The notes beneath the pieces were generated by a model. It was not told where the DNA came from and ran no database searches. It saw only the letters and a program-made list of their open reading frames with translations. DNA of 15,467 nucleotides from Cloacimonetes bacterium UBA5835. Lineage in GTDB: Bacteria; Cloacimonadota; Cloacimonadia; Cloacimonadales; Cloacimonadaceae. The translations under genes and the position numbers were made by a program. The stretch is from the NCBI GenBank assembly GCA_002432865.1, contig DJGX01000029.1:5077-20543 (forward strand), written 5' to 3'. The number at the start of each line of letters is the position of its first letter. Position 1 is the stretch's first letter. Below are positions 1 through 6,235 of the stretch, piece after piece.

Positions 1-170
1 TCTAAAAAAATCCTCTAAATCCTAAAATCCTAAAATCCTTGTTTCGAAAGCTAAATCTGCGTGATCTGCGTGATCTGCGTGCTCACATTTTTTCGGTGTT
101 CTCGGTGGCTTATAAATAAATCCTTGTTTCGAAAATCCAATCCTTAAATCCTTGTTTCTAAAACTCATAT
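1..170. repeat. Repeat-rich intergenic DNA with 9-nt periodic repeat
   Basis: Three perfect head-to-tail copies of the 9-mer ATCTGCGTG lie at 55-81. They are flanked by direct copies of a 16-mer, AATCCTTGTTTCGAAA (34-49, 119-134, and a one-base variant at 147-162), and by short TCCTAAAA-type iterations (about 17-40). No open reading frame of convincing composition crosses the block. A related 9-nt array, in opposite orientation, ends the window at 15406-15467. The function is unknown; this looks like non-coding dispersed repeat material. Confidence 0.75.
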
Positions 171-171
171 C

Positions 172-258
172 TGTCGTCCCGATGGGACTAATTAAATTTG
201 TTCTACATTGCGCCGGGTTAAAACCCTTGGATAGTATGTATCGTTCCTAACGGAACTT
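172..258. repeat. Cluster of three short GC-rich hairpins in AT-rich DNA
   Basis: Three compact inverted repeats follow one another: GTCCC-GAT-GGGAC at 176-188, GGGT-TAAA-ACCC at 215-226, and GTTCC-TAAC-GGAAC at 243-256. They stand out from the AT-rich surroundings and look like a unit of a dispersed palindromic repeat rather than a terminator, because no gene ends here and no T-run follows each stem. The function is not known. Confidence 0.6.
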
Positions 259-284
259 TATTTTATTTCCTGAACAAATCTTCC

Positions 285-396
285 AATCAGAATTGAATAC
301 TAATAAACCTCTTCCTGTCATCCCTCCAATTATGGTTTACAAATATATACAGCTGATTGGAAAGGATAATAAAGGGGGATACTTTTTCCCTTTACC
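285..396 (-). repeat. ~111-bp interspersed element, copy A (inverted relative to copy B)
   Basis: The reverse complement of this segment aligns over its whole length with 7613-7723. By eye there are about 14 mismatches and two 1-nt gaps in ~110 positions, roughly 85% identity. On the minus strand the element begins with a hairpin-like head (TAAAGGG ... CCCTTTA), then shows a nested pairing of TATCCC with GGGAT and of CCAAT with ATTGG. It ends 25 bp before the -35 box of the tRNA promoter. It has no coding capacity. It could be a decayed mobile-element end, a non-autonomous (MITE-like) element or a structured-RNA repeat. Confidence 0.8.
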
Positions 397-420
397 ACTC
401 ACAGTCCGCTATTTTAGCAG

Positions 421-449
421 TTGACATTCCTACTTTCTTAGTATATTAT
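421..449 (+). promoter_or_regulatory. Sigma70-type promoter for the tRNA cluster
   Basis: A perfect -35 TTGACA (421-426) is separated by exactly 17 bp from a -10 TATTAT (444-449, 5/6 match to TATAAT). Transcription would begin near 456, about 110 bp before the first tRNA, and no other gene lies between. The same -35, spacing and -10 occur at 11680-11652 on the minus strand, which suggests this is the housekeeping promoter form here. Confidence 0.65.
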
Positions 450-564
450 ATATATTAATACAAATGCCTTTTTATTTGTTCACTATACAAATAGTTGCAT
501 TACAAGGTTTAGAGAAAGGTCTTGACAGAAATGCCACTATCATTTTGAAGGATAAAATCCGAAA

Positions 565-650
565 GGAGGATTAGTCCTAATTGGTAAGGCAGCGGTCTTG
601 AAAACCGCCGGGTTATGCCCATGGGGGTTCGAATCCCTCATCCTCCGCCA
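565..650 (+). tRNA. tRNA-Ser (anticodon TGA)
   Basis: The 7-bp acceptor stem GGAGGAT/ATCCTCC (565-571 with 640-646) is followed by discriminator G and an encoded CCA. The anticodon stem GCGGT/ACCGC encloses loop CTTGAAA with anticodon TGA at 599-601. The T-arm (623-639) has loop TTCGAAT. A class II variable arm (609-622) can pair GGG with CCC, as expected for serine. The D-stem reads best as a 3-bp helix (574-576 with 588-590) including one T-G wobble. It reads UCA and related serine codons. Confidence 0.93.
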
Positions 651-670
651 GAGGGAATAATATAAAAAAT

Positions 671-762
671 GGAGAGGTGACCGAGTTGGCTGAAGGTGCA
701 CGCCTGCTAAGCGTGTGTGGGTCAAAAGCCCACCCAGGGTTCAAATCCCTGCCTCTCCGCCA
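671..762 (+). tRNA. tRNA-Ser (anticodon GCT)
   Basis: The acceptor stem GGAGAGG/CCTCTCC (671-677 with 752-758) is followed by G and encoded CCA. The anticodon stem CACGC/GCGTG (699-703, 711-715) encloses loop CTGCTAA with anticodon GCT at 706-708. A long variable arm (about 716-734) marks it as class II serine. It reads AGC and AGU and starts 20 bp after the previous tRNA. Confidence 0.95.
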
Positions 763-781
763 TTTATAAGATAATTTCTGC

Positions 782-856
782 TGGGCAGTCGCCAAGTGGT
801 AAGGCAGCAGGTTTTGGTCCTGCCATACGAGGGTTCGAATCCTTCCTGCCCAGCCA
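782..856 (+). tRNA. tRNA-Gln (anticodon TTG)
   Basis: The acceptor stem TGGGCAG/CTGCCCA (782-788 with 846-852) is followed by G and encoded CCA. The anticodon stem GCAGG/CCTGC (807-811, 819-823) encloses loop TTTTGGT with anticodon TTG at 814-816. It is a class I tRNA with short variable loop and reads CAA. It lies 19 bp after tRNA-Ser(GCT). Confidence 0.95.
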
Positions 857-865
857 GAAAAATAA

Positions 866-939
866 TGGGATGTCGTCTAATGGTAGGACAGCGGACTCTG
901 GATCCGTATGTGAGGGTTCAACTCCTTCCATCCCAGCCA
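866..939 (+). tRNA. tRNA-Gln (anticodon CTG)
   Basis: The acceptor stem TGGGATG/CATCCCA (866-872 with 929-935) is followed by G and encoded CCA. The anticodon stem GCGGA/TCCGT encloses loop CTCTGGA with anticodon CTG at 898-900. It reads CAG. It is only 9 bp from the preceding glutamine tRNA, so all four tRNAs are probably processed from one transcript. A T-rich stretch follows (943-960) without a clear hairpin. Confidence 0.95.
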
Positions 940-1048
940 TTGTTTTTAATTTTTAAATTTTGGGTTGCGGTAGAATAATTTATAAGCGGGCACAATATGG
1001 TTTGTGCTTTGCTAATGCCCTCGTTAATAAGACGGTTGTATTTTTCTA

Positions 1049-1079
1049 TTGACAAGATTGGGCAATTTTTTGATTTATT
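1049..1079 (+). promoter_or_regulatory. Possible promoter of the HEAT-greA-M18-bamD-nadD run
   Basis: A perfect TTGACA stands at 1049-1054, 64 bp before the first start codon. The -10 is poor: GATTTA at 17 bp, or TTTATT preceded by TG at 19 bp. The position is right for the operon promoter, but the -10 is uncertain. Confidence 0.35.
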
Positions 1080-1118
1080 ACCAAATAGAGAAAATATAAG
1101 TGATATTGGGAGAGATTG

Positions 1119-1928
1119 ATGCTTACCATTGACTGGAAAGAACGGCTGAATATGGATACTGCAGATTTTCTGAAAAATAAGCTTCCGAAAGGTGATTATG
1201 ATTTTGAAATTATCTTTATTGCATATCCGGAAAGGGTAAATGGCAAAATTCCAGCGGAGGTCATCTCTCAAGTTGCAAATAACATAGTTCAGCAATTAGG
1301 GAAAAAACATGAGTTGTATCTTCCTTTCTATAATGCATTGTGGGCGAAGAAGGGAGATTATGGCAAGCAGGCATTTGCTCAGATTCTTAGCAAGCTTTTA
1401 CATCGAAAGCCTTCAGTGTATATGCCTGTTTTGGAAGGAGCGATTTCAACAGCTGACGAAGCTGAGATAAATACTCTTTTGGACAAGGTTATGTTACCTC
1501 TTATTCGTAAATATCCTGATAAATATCTGGATAAGGTTTTTGAATTTGGGAACAGCCAAAATTTGGATTTACAGAGCGCTGCTTTAAATTTATTAATAAA
1601 GCTAATTAAAAAGCGGGAAGATCTTATACCCCAGGTTGTTAATTACTTTATACACCAGTGGCTTTATCCTTTGGGAGAAGCTATTGCTGTTCATATAGCA
1701 ATGCTGAAAACTGTTGCTAAGATCGATCCTGAATATTATGTAAATATTTGGCGGGAATATGGCAGCAGCCGTGATCCTCAAATTGTAGAATTGCTTTGTG
1801 CTTCTATAACGGATTATTATCCGGAGCTGGAAAATTCGATCGAAATTTGGACAAAGAGTGGAAATGCCCGTTTAAAGAAAGCAGCTACTTCAGCACAACG
1901 CATTTTAATGAAGAAAAAAAGGAGCTAA
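1119..1928 (+). CDS. HEAT-like helical repeat protein, function unknown
   Basis: This encodes 269 residues. The ATG at 1119 is preferred over an in-frame TTG at 1116 because GGGAGAG at 1108-1114 lies at normal spacing from the ATG. There is no signal peptide or membrane segment. From about residue 85 onward the sequence is almost entirely amphipathic helices with spaced leucine/isoleucine/alanine and repeated PD/P-E turns (for example KYPDKYLDKV and RKREDLIPQVVNYF-type stretches), typical of HEAT-like solenoids. The N-terminal ~60 residues are more beta-like. HEAT solenoids generally bind proteins or nucleic acids; AlkD-type DNA glycosylases share the fold, but I see no motif that would prove this. 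It is first in an operon-like run, 7 bp before greA, and its 3' end carries the greA ribosome-binding site. Coding is confident; function is unassigned. Confidence 0.85.
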   Translation: MLTIDWKERLNMDTADFLKNKLPKGDYDFEIIFIAYPERVNGKIPAEVISQVANNIVQQLGKKHELYLPFYNALWAKKGDYGKQAFAQILSKLLHRKPSVYMPVLEGAISTADEAEINTLLDKVMLPLIRKYPDKYLDKVFEFGNSQNLDLQSAALNLLIKLIKKREDLIPQVVNYFIHQWLYPLGEAIAVHIAMLKTVAKIDPEYYVNIWREYGSSRDPQIVELLCASITDYYPELENSIEIWTKSGNARLKKAATSAQRILMKKKRS

Positions 1929-1935
1929 TTAAAAC

Positions 1936-2415
1936 TTGGATTTAAGCCAATATATTACCAAAACTGGAATGCAGCGACTGCAGAAACGAATAAATGAATT
2001 ACTTACCGAGCGTCCGGAAGTTATTAAAGCAATTGCTATTGCTCGCGAATTTGGTGATCTCAGTGAAAATGCAGAATATAAAGCAGCCAGAGAACGCCAA
2101 CGAGCCATAGATAACGAAATTGATTATCTCAGATGCCGCAGTGCCAAATTGCAAGTAATTGATACCAGTGAATTTCCTAAAGATATCGTTCGTTTTGGAT
2201 CTTATTGTGTTGCTGAAGATATTAGCAACAATGAATGTATTTGTTATCATCTGGTAGGAGCTGATGAATTAAATTATTACGATGAAGAGGGCATACAAGA
2301 AGTTTCTGTAGTTTCCCCGATAGGCAGAGCCCTTTTAAGTAAAAAGATCGGAGAAATTGCAGTTGTTCACGCTCCCATGGGTGAAAGACATTTAAAAGTT
2401 ATAGAAATTAAATAA
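1936..2415 (+). CDS. greA: Transcription elongation factor GreA/GreB family
   Basis: The product has 159 residues, the normal GreA length. It inserts a coiled coil into the RNA polymerase secondary channel and stimulates cleavage of backtracked transcripts. The N-terminal coiled coil (about 1-75) carries the tip sequence GDLSENAEYKAARERQ with the acidic residues D41 and E44 at the positions used by E. coli GreA. The C-terminal FKBP-like domain (about 80-159) has the family signature VVSPIGRALLSKKIGE. The start is a TTG at 1936, with GGAG (1921-1924) 11 nt upstream inside the end of the preceding gene, so translation of the two is likely linked. GreA and GreB are not firmly separable by eye, but the tip and length fit GreA. 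Confidence 0.93.
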   Translation: MDLSQYITKTGMQRLQKRINELLTERPEVIKAIAIAREFGDLSENAEYKAARERQRAIDNEIDYLRCRSAKLQVIDTSEFPKDIVRFGSYCVAEDISNNECICYHLVGADELNYYDEEGIQEVSVVSPIGRALLSKKIGEIAVVHAPMGERHLKVIEIK

Positions 2416-2435
2416 ATAAAACAATTGGAGAAGCA

Positions 2436-3848
2436 ATGAAAAACACTAAACCAGAAAAAGAAGCTCTCGCCTACCAGCGCAAGAACTTTTGGAAAGAAGC
2501 TCCCCTCGAAGAACAAAAGAAAGCTATGGAATATGCAGAGCCATACATAAACTTTCTCAATCAGGCAAAAACAGAGCGCGAAACTGTTGCCTACACTGTA
2601 GATTTACTGCTTAAGAATAAATTTACTCCTTTAAGCAAAAAAGGTAGCAAAAAAGTTTATAGCATCTTTCGTAACAAAACGATGGCTGTAGCCGTTATTG
2701 GAACTGATCCTGTTTCTAATGGATTCAATATGGTAGCTGCTCATGTAGATTCACCCAGAGTTGATCTTAAACAAAATCCTCTATATGAAGACAGCAACAG
2801 TGCAATGGGTTGTATGCGCACTCATTATTATGGTGGTATAAAAAAATATCAGTGGGTATCTACTCCCTTGGCTTTACACGGAGTTATCATTAAAAATGAT
2901 GGTTCCACATTGAACATTTGCCTTGGTGAAAATGAAGACGAGCCAGTTTTTATAATCCCCGATCTTTTACCGCATTTAGCTCATAAAGAACAATATACTA
3001 AGAACTTAGGGGATGCTATTGATGCTAGCAAAATGAACCTGGTTTTTTCCGGAATGCAGGAACCTTATTCAGATGAAAAAGAAGCAATTAAAGCTTATGC
3101 CTTAAAGCTGCTTAACGAAAAATACGGCATCACTGAACAAGATTTTTTAAGCGCTGAATTGCAATTAGTGCCAGCTCATAAAGCTCGTAATTGTGGCTTT
3201 GATAATTCTATGATTGTTGGGTATGGACAGGATGACCGCATTAGTGCCTATAATGCTTTAATGGCTTTAATAAACAACATTCCTGAAAAACCAAAACGCA
3301 CAATGGTAGTTTATTTCTCCGATAAAGAAGAAGTTGGCAGTCAGGGTAGTACTGGTGCTCACAGTATTTTTATTCGCGATTTTATATCCGATCTGCTTGC
3401 TCATAACCAAGAAGATAATGGTAGTGCCAATTTGCGTAAAACCTTTATGAACAGCCAGATATTAAGTGCTGATGTGTCTGCAGCAATTGACCCAAATTAT
3501 CCCAATGTGCATGAAAGACAGAATGCCATTCTTTTCAATTATGGAATTGGAATTAACAAATTTACGGGTAGCGGTGGAAAATATGGTTGCAACGACGCTA
3601 ATGCCGAATTTTTAGCCAAAGTTCTCAGAATATTTAATGAAGCTGGAATTTATTGGCAATTAGGAGAATTGGGTAAAGTTGATGAAGGTGGCGGTGGCAC
3701 AATTGCTTACATACTTTCCAACTTGGGAGCCGAAGTTTTAGATTGTGGAGTTGGTTTAATGGGTATGCATTCCCTTTATGAACTTAGTTCTAAAGCCGAT
3801 TTATACTCCACTTATCTGGCTTATAAAGCATTTTTAAAAGCTGAATAA
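2436..3848 (+). CDS. M18 family zinc aminopeptidase
   Basis: This is a 470-residue cytoplasmic metallo-aminopeptidase of the M18 (aminopeptidase I) family, which removes N-terminal residues from peptides using two metal ions. The expected landmarks appear in order: HVDSPR with H103 and D105; DDR at 266-268; DKEEVGSQG with E298-E299; the aspartate of SADVSAAIDPN at 346; and MHSLYE with H445 near the C terminus. Length and motifs fit the ~460-residue bacterial subgroup. There is no signal peptide. The ATG at 2436 has GGAG 5 nt upstream, and the gene begins 20 bp after greA. A peptidase fits an amino-acid-fermenting lifestyle, but that is inference. Substrate preference cannot be read from the sequence. 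Confidence 0.93.
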   Translation: MKNTKPEKEALAYQRKNFWKEAPLEEQKKAMEYAEPYINFLNQAKTERETVAYTVDLLLKNKFTPLSKKGSKKVYSIFRNKTMAVAVIGTDPVSNGFNMVAAHVDSPRVDLKQNPLYEDSNSAMGCMRTHYYGGIKKYQWVSTPLALHGVIIKNDGSTLNICLGENEDEPVFIIPDLLPHLAHKEQYTKNLGDAIDASKMNLVFSGMQEPYSDEKEAIKAYALKLLNEKYGITEQDFLSAELQLVPAHKARNCGFDNSMIVGYGQDDRISAYNALMALINNIPEKPKRTMVVYFSDKEEVGSQGSTGAHSIFIRDFISDLLAHNQEDNGSANLRKTFMNSQILSADVSAAIDPNYPNVHERQNAILFNYGIGINKFTGSGGKYGCNDANAEFLAKVLRIFNEAGIYWQLGELGKVDEGGGGTIAYILSNLGAEVLDCGVGLMGMHSLYELSSKADLYSTYLAYKAFLKAE

Positions 3849-3851
3849 GCT

Positions 3852-4427
3852 ATGCCAAAATATCTGCTGCCCCTCTGTTTTTTTGTGCTATGTGCTAATT
3901 TCTTGTTATCTCAAGAGTCCTTAGCATTGGATAGTATAGCAACAAGCATAGCTGAAGAAATTCAGATAGGGCAGCCGATTTTTTTGGACATTAATTGTGG
4001 GGACTGGAACCCCGTTTTAACTGAAAAATTAAGTTCCAAACTTTTAGAAGCAGGAGCAGACCTGCGTTATAATCTATCCGATGGTAAAGGCGCCATTACT
4101 TTTACCGAAGAGGGAAAAGCTATAGACCTTTCAGCTTTTGGACTAAGTGAAGCATTACTAATTCAAGTGAATCTGAATATCCTCTGGAAAGAAGAAAGCA
4201 AAAGCAGTTTTTTTTCCTATAAAACACAGCGTTATCCTGTTCACATTTTTGAAACCAGGCAAATTGAACTACCTTCGCAACAGCTGAAAAAAATATCTAC
4301 TTACAGTTTACCTCTTCCGGAAAACAAAACATCCGGAACTTCATCTTTGCATAGGCATTGGTTTGAGCCCATAGTTGCAGGAGCAGCTATTGGTTCATTA
4401 GTTTTTCTCCTTTGGAATTTTGATTAA
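3852..4427 (+). CDS. Unknown exported protein with C-terminal membrane segment
   Basis: This encodes 191 residues and is not recognised. Residues 1-25 look like a Sec signal peptide (MPK, then a hydrophobic core, then a small-residue region near SQESLA). The C terminus has a hydrophobic stretch VAGAAIGSLVFLLW (about 175-189) that could be a membrane anchor. The middle is a mixed alpha/beta domain of about 130 residues, with the segment LLIQVNLNILWKEE in its centre. The start lies 3 bp after the M18 stop, without a clear Shine-Dalgarno sequence, so translational coupling is likely. Its place directly before bamD hints at an envelope role, possibly periplasmic and tethered to the inner membrane. 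That rests on context only. Confidence 0.8.
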   Translation: MPKYLLPLCFFVLCANFLLSQESLALDSIATSIAEEIQIGQPIFLDINCGDWNPVLTEKLSSKLLEAGADLRYNLSDGKGAITFTEEGKAIDLSAFGLSEALLIQVNLNILWKEESKSSFFSYKTQRYPVHIFETRQIELPSQQLKKISTYSLPLPENKTSGTSSLHRHWFEPIVAGAAIGSLVFLLWNFD

Positions 4428-4443
4428 AAAAAAGGATACTTTC

Positions 4444-5178
4444 TTGCGTAAATATCTATCATTAATTATACTTATTGTTATCTGCCTGTTTTCCTGCAGC
4501 AGCAATAAAACCCAGCTTACTACCGAAGCAAAATTAAAAAATGCCGATGAGCTTTATGCCAAAGGAAAATATTCCCGAGCAGCAGTTATCTATGAAGAAA
4601 TTTCTTTTGAGCGTAAATCTGCAGCAACCGCATATGCCACTATGAAAGTTGCCGATTGCTATTATAATATGCATAAATTTAGCGAAGCACGCCTCAGGTA
4701 TGAACAATTTATCAGTTCTTTTCCAGACCACGAAAAGGTTGCTGATGCTTATTTCCGCATTGGAGAATGCTTTTTTGAAGAATCATTACCTCCGCATTAC
4801 GATCAAACCGAAACAATTAAATGCATCGAAGCATTCAAAACCTTTATAGATCGCTATCCGAGTGATCCGCGCTATGGTGAAGCTATTGATTATATCCAAA
4901 AATGCCAGTATAAGCTTTTGGAAAAGGATTATCTAACCGGGTACCTATATTACAAAATGAAGGACTATAGCAGCGCCCTAATGTATTTTGATGAAATCAT
5001 TGAATTGGGTAATATTAACGACTTAGAGCTAAAATCGCTATATTATTCTGCCAAATTGCATCTGCATCAAAAAAACTATGAAAAAGCCAAGGCTAACTAC
5101 GACAAATTATTAAGCCGTTATCCTAATTCCAAAGAGGCAGAAAAACTAAAAAGAAAATTCGAAAAATCGGTATTATAA
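4444..5178 (+). CDS. bamD: BamD-like outer-membrane assembly lipoprotein
   Basis: BamD is a TPR lipoprotein of the BAM complex that inserts beta-barrel proteins into the outer membrane. The preferred start is TTG at 4444 (244 residues), with AAAGGA (4431-4436) 7 nt upstream. An earlier in-frame TTG at 4420 would overlap the previous gene and has no good ribosome-binding site. From the chosen start the protein begins MRK, a hydrophobic core, then the lipobox LFSC with C18 as lipidated cysteine. TPR-like units follow: ADELYAKGKYSRAAVIYEEI, CYYNMHKFSEARLRYEQFIS, ECIEAFKTFIDRYP-type, YLYYKMKDYSSALMYFDEII and a final YEKAKANYDKLLSRYP. Length and unit order fit BamD. A general TPR lipoprotein is the alternative. 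Confidence 0.85.
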   Translation: MRKYLSLIILIVICLFSCSSNKTQLTTEAKLKNADELYAKGKYSRAAVIYEEISFERKSAATAYATMKVADCYYNMHKFSEARLRYEQFISSFPDHEKVADAYFRIGECFFEESLPPHYDQTETIKCIEAFKTFIDRYPSDPRYGEAIDYIQKCQYKLLEKDYLTGYLYYKMKDYSSALMYFDEIIELGNINDLELKSLYYSAKLHLHQKNYEKAKANYDKLLSRYPNSKEAEKLKRKFEKSVL

Positions 5179-5179
5179 A

Positions 5180-5782
5180 GTGCAGGGTGTAGTTGCTGTT
5201 TTAGGTGGAACTTTTGACCCTATCCATTTGGGACATTTGCAGATAGCAACCGAAATCATAAAGCAAAAAGCTGCCGATAGCGTTCTTTTTGTCCCCAGTG
5301 GACATCACCATTTTAAAAAAAATACCATCATTCTCCCCTATGCAAAACGCTATTCCCTTGTGGAAAAAGCTATTAAAAATAATCCTAAATTTGATATCTC
5401 CGATGCCGATAAAGAAGGAAGCGGATATACTGCCGATTTAATGAAAAAACTGTTTTGCCTGTATCCGCAAGTGAATTTCAGATTTGTTATCGGTTCCGAT
5501 AATCTTCCCCAGCTGAATAAATGGTACGATTACGCCTATCTGGTTGAAAATTTGCATTTTTTTATCTTTCCCCGCCCGGGTTATCCGCTTTTGCCCCAAG
5601 TTATTAACCAGATTAAAGCTACCATTTTAGATATTTCTCCCTGTCCTGTTTCCGCAACGGAAATCAGACAGCGAATTTTTAACGGAGAAAGCATCAAAGG
5701 AATGGTGCCGGAAGAACTGGAAGAGGAAATTGTTTATCTCTATCAAAATAAAGACAATACGAAAGCTAAAAATCCAAATTAA
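5180..5782 (+). CDS. nadD: Nicotinate-nucleotide adenylyltransferase
   Basis: NadD transfers AMP from ATP to nicotinate mononucleotide, giving deamido-NAD, in the shared part of NAD synthesis. The 200-residue product has the nucleotidyltransferase signature GGTFDPIHLGH (9-19), the GSDN element (105-108) followed by the KW pair, and the C-terminal SATEIR motif (158-163) corresponding to the ISSTxIR ATP-binding signature. The start is GTG at 5180, one base after the bamD stop, with no separate ribosome-binding site, so it is probably translated by coupling. It is the last gene of the plus-strand run. No T-run hairpin terminator is evident after it. Confidence 0.94.
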   Translation: MQGVVAVLGGTFDPIHLGHLQIATEIIKQKAADSVLFVPSGHHHFKKNTIILPYAKRYSLVEKAIKNNPKFDISDADKEGSGYTADLMKKLFCLYPQVNFRFVIGSDNLPQLNKWYDYAYLVENLHFFIFPRPGYPLLPQVINQIKATILDISPCPVSATEIRQRIFNGESIKGMVPEELEEEIVYLYQNKDNTKAKNPN

Positions 5783-6235
5783 ACTTAGAAAGTTATATAA
5801 AATAAAAAGTTAATCACCAAAATAGCGATTGCTCACTCTAACGATTACTCTCCTAACACTTTCCTTACTAGTATCTCCTCTTCCTCCCCTCAACAACCCG
5901 TCCTCATCTCGTCGTTTGGGAGGAGAGGAAGAGGAGTGAAGGACAGCTTAATAGCAAGGAACCTTAAAAGCATAGCTAAGGGTGAAGTGTTCTGACATTT
6001 TTTTACGCCTGGGTTCAAAACTGTCATTATCTTTTCTATCGTACCTAGCGGAAAATGTTTCACTACAATAGTTATTTAGCATATCTAATAAATTTTATAA
6101 AATAGGGAGTGTTCAACCAATTGGGTCTTTAAGGATACCCAATGTACCTTGAGAAAGGTTGTGGCAAATATATGCTTGTGTTCTGAATGAGTGGAAAAGG
6201 AAAAAAGTATCCCACTTACTATTCTTGCCCATTGG
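5783..6235. other. Intergenic region with hairpins, no gene seen
   Basis: No convincing coding sequence was found between nadD and the transposase remnant. The region holds the GA/CT-rich inverted repeat at 5875-5936 and two adjacent perfect hairpins: ATTGGGT/ACCCAAT (6120-6126 with 6137-6143) and ACCTT-GAGA-AAGGT (6146-6159). The short open frames here have random-looking composition. Confidence 0.6.
5875..5936. repeat. GA/CT-rich inverted repeat (12-bp perfect stem)
   Basis: CTCCTCTTCCTC at 5875-5886 is the exact reverse complement of GAGGAAGAGGAG at 5925-5936, with a 38-nt loop. The left arm sits in a 17-nt pyrimidine run and the right arm in a 19-nt purine run, an unusual base bias for this AT-rich region. 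No T-run follows, so it is not a typical intrinsic terminator, although it lies about 90 bp after the nadD stop. Confidence 0.7.

Noticed and set aside
55..81. Short array as CRISPR or origin iterons
   Set aside because: Perfect head-to-tail 9-mers without spacers; no dnaA, rep gene or AT-rich unwinding region adjacent.
522..558. A second TTGACA (522-527) before the tRNA cluster
   Set aside because: No acceptable -10 lies at 16-18 bp; the nearest TAAAAT (553-558) is 25 bp away. The 421-449 pair is much better.
540..956. Short open frames on both strands over 540-956
   Set aside because: They run through four tRNA genes; the translated phrases are tRNA sequence.
987..1020. Hairpin-rich leader as a riboswitch before the HEAT-like gene
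   Set aside because: Only weak 4-5-bp stems (GCACA/TGTGC, GGGC/GCCC), upstream of the probable promoter, with no recognised riboswitch core.
918..1295. 125-residue open frame on the minus strand
   Set aside because: It overlaps the HEAT-like gene and the end of a tRNA, has no ribosome-binding site and shows the composition of a shadow frame.
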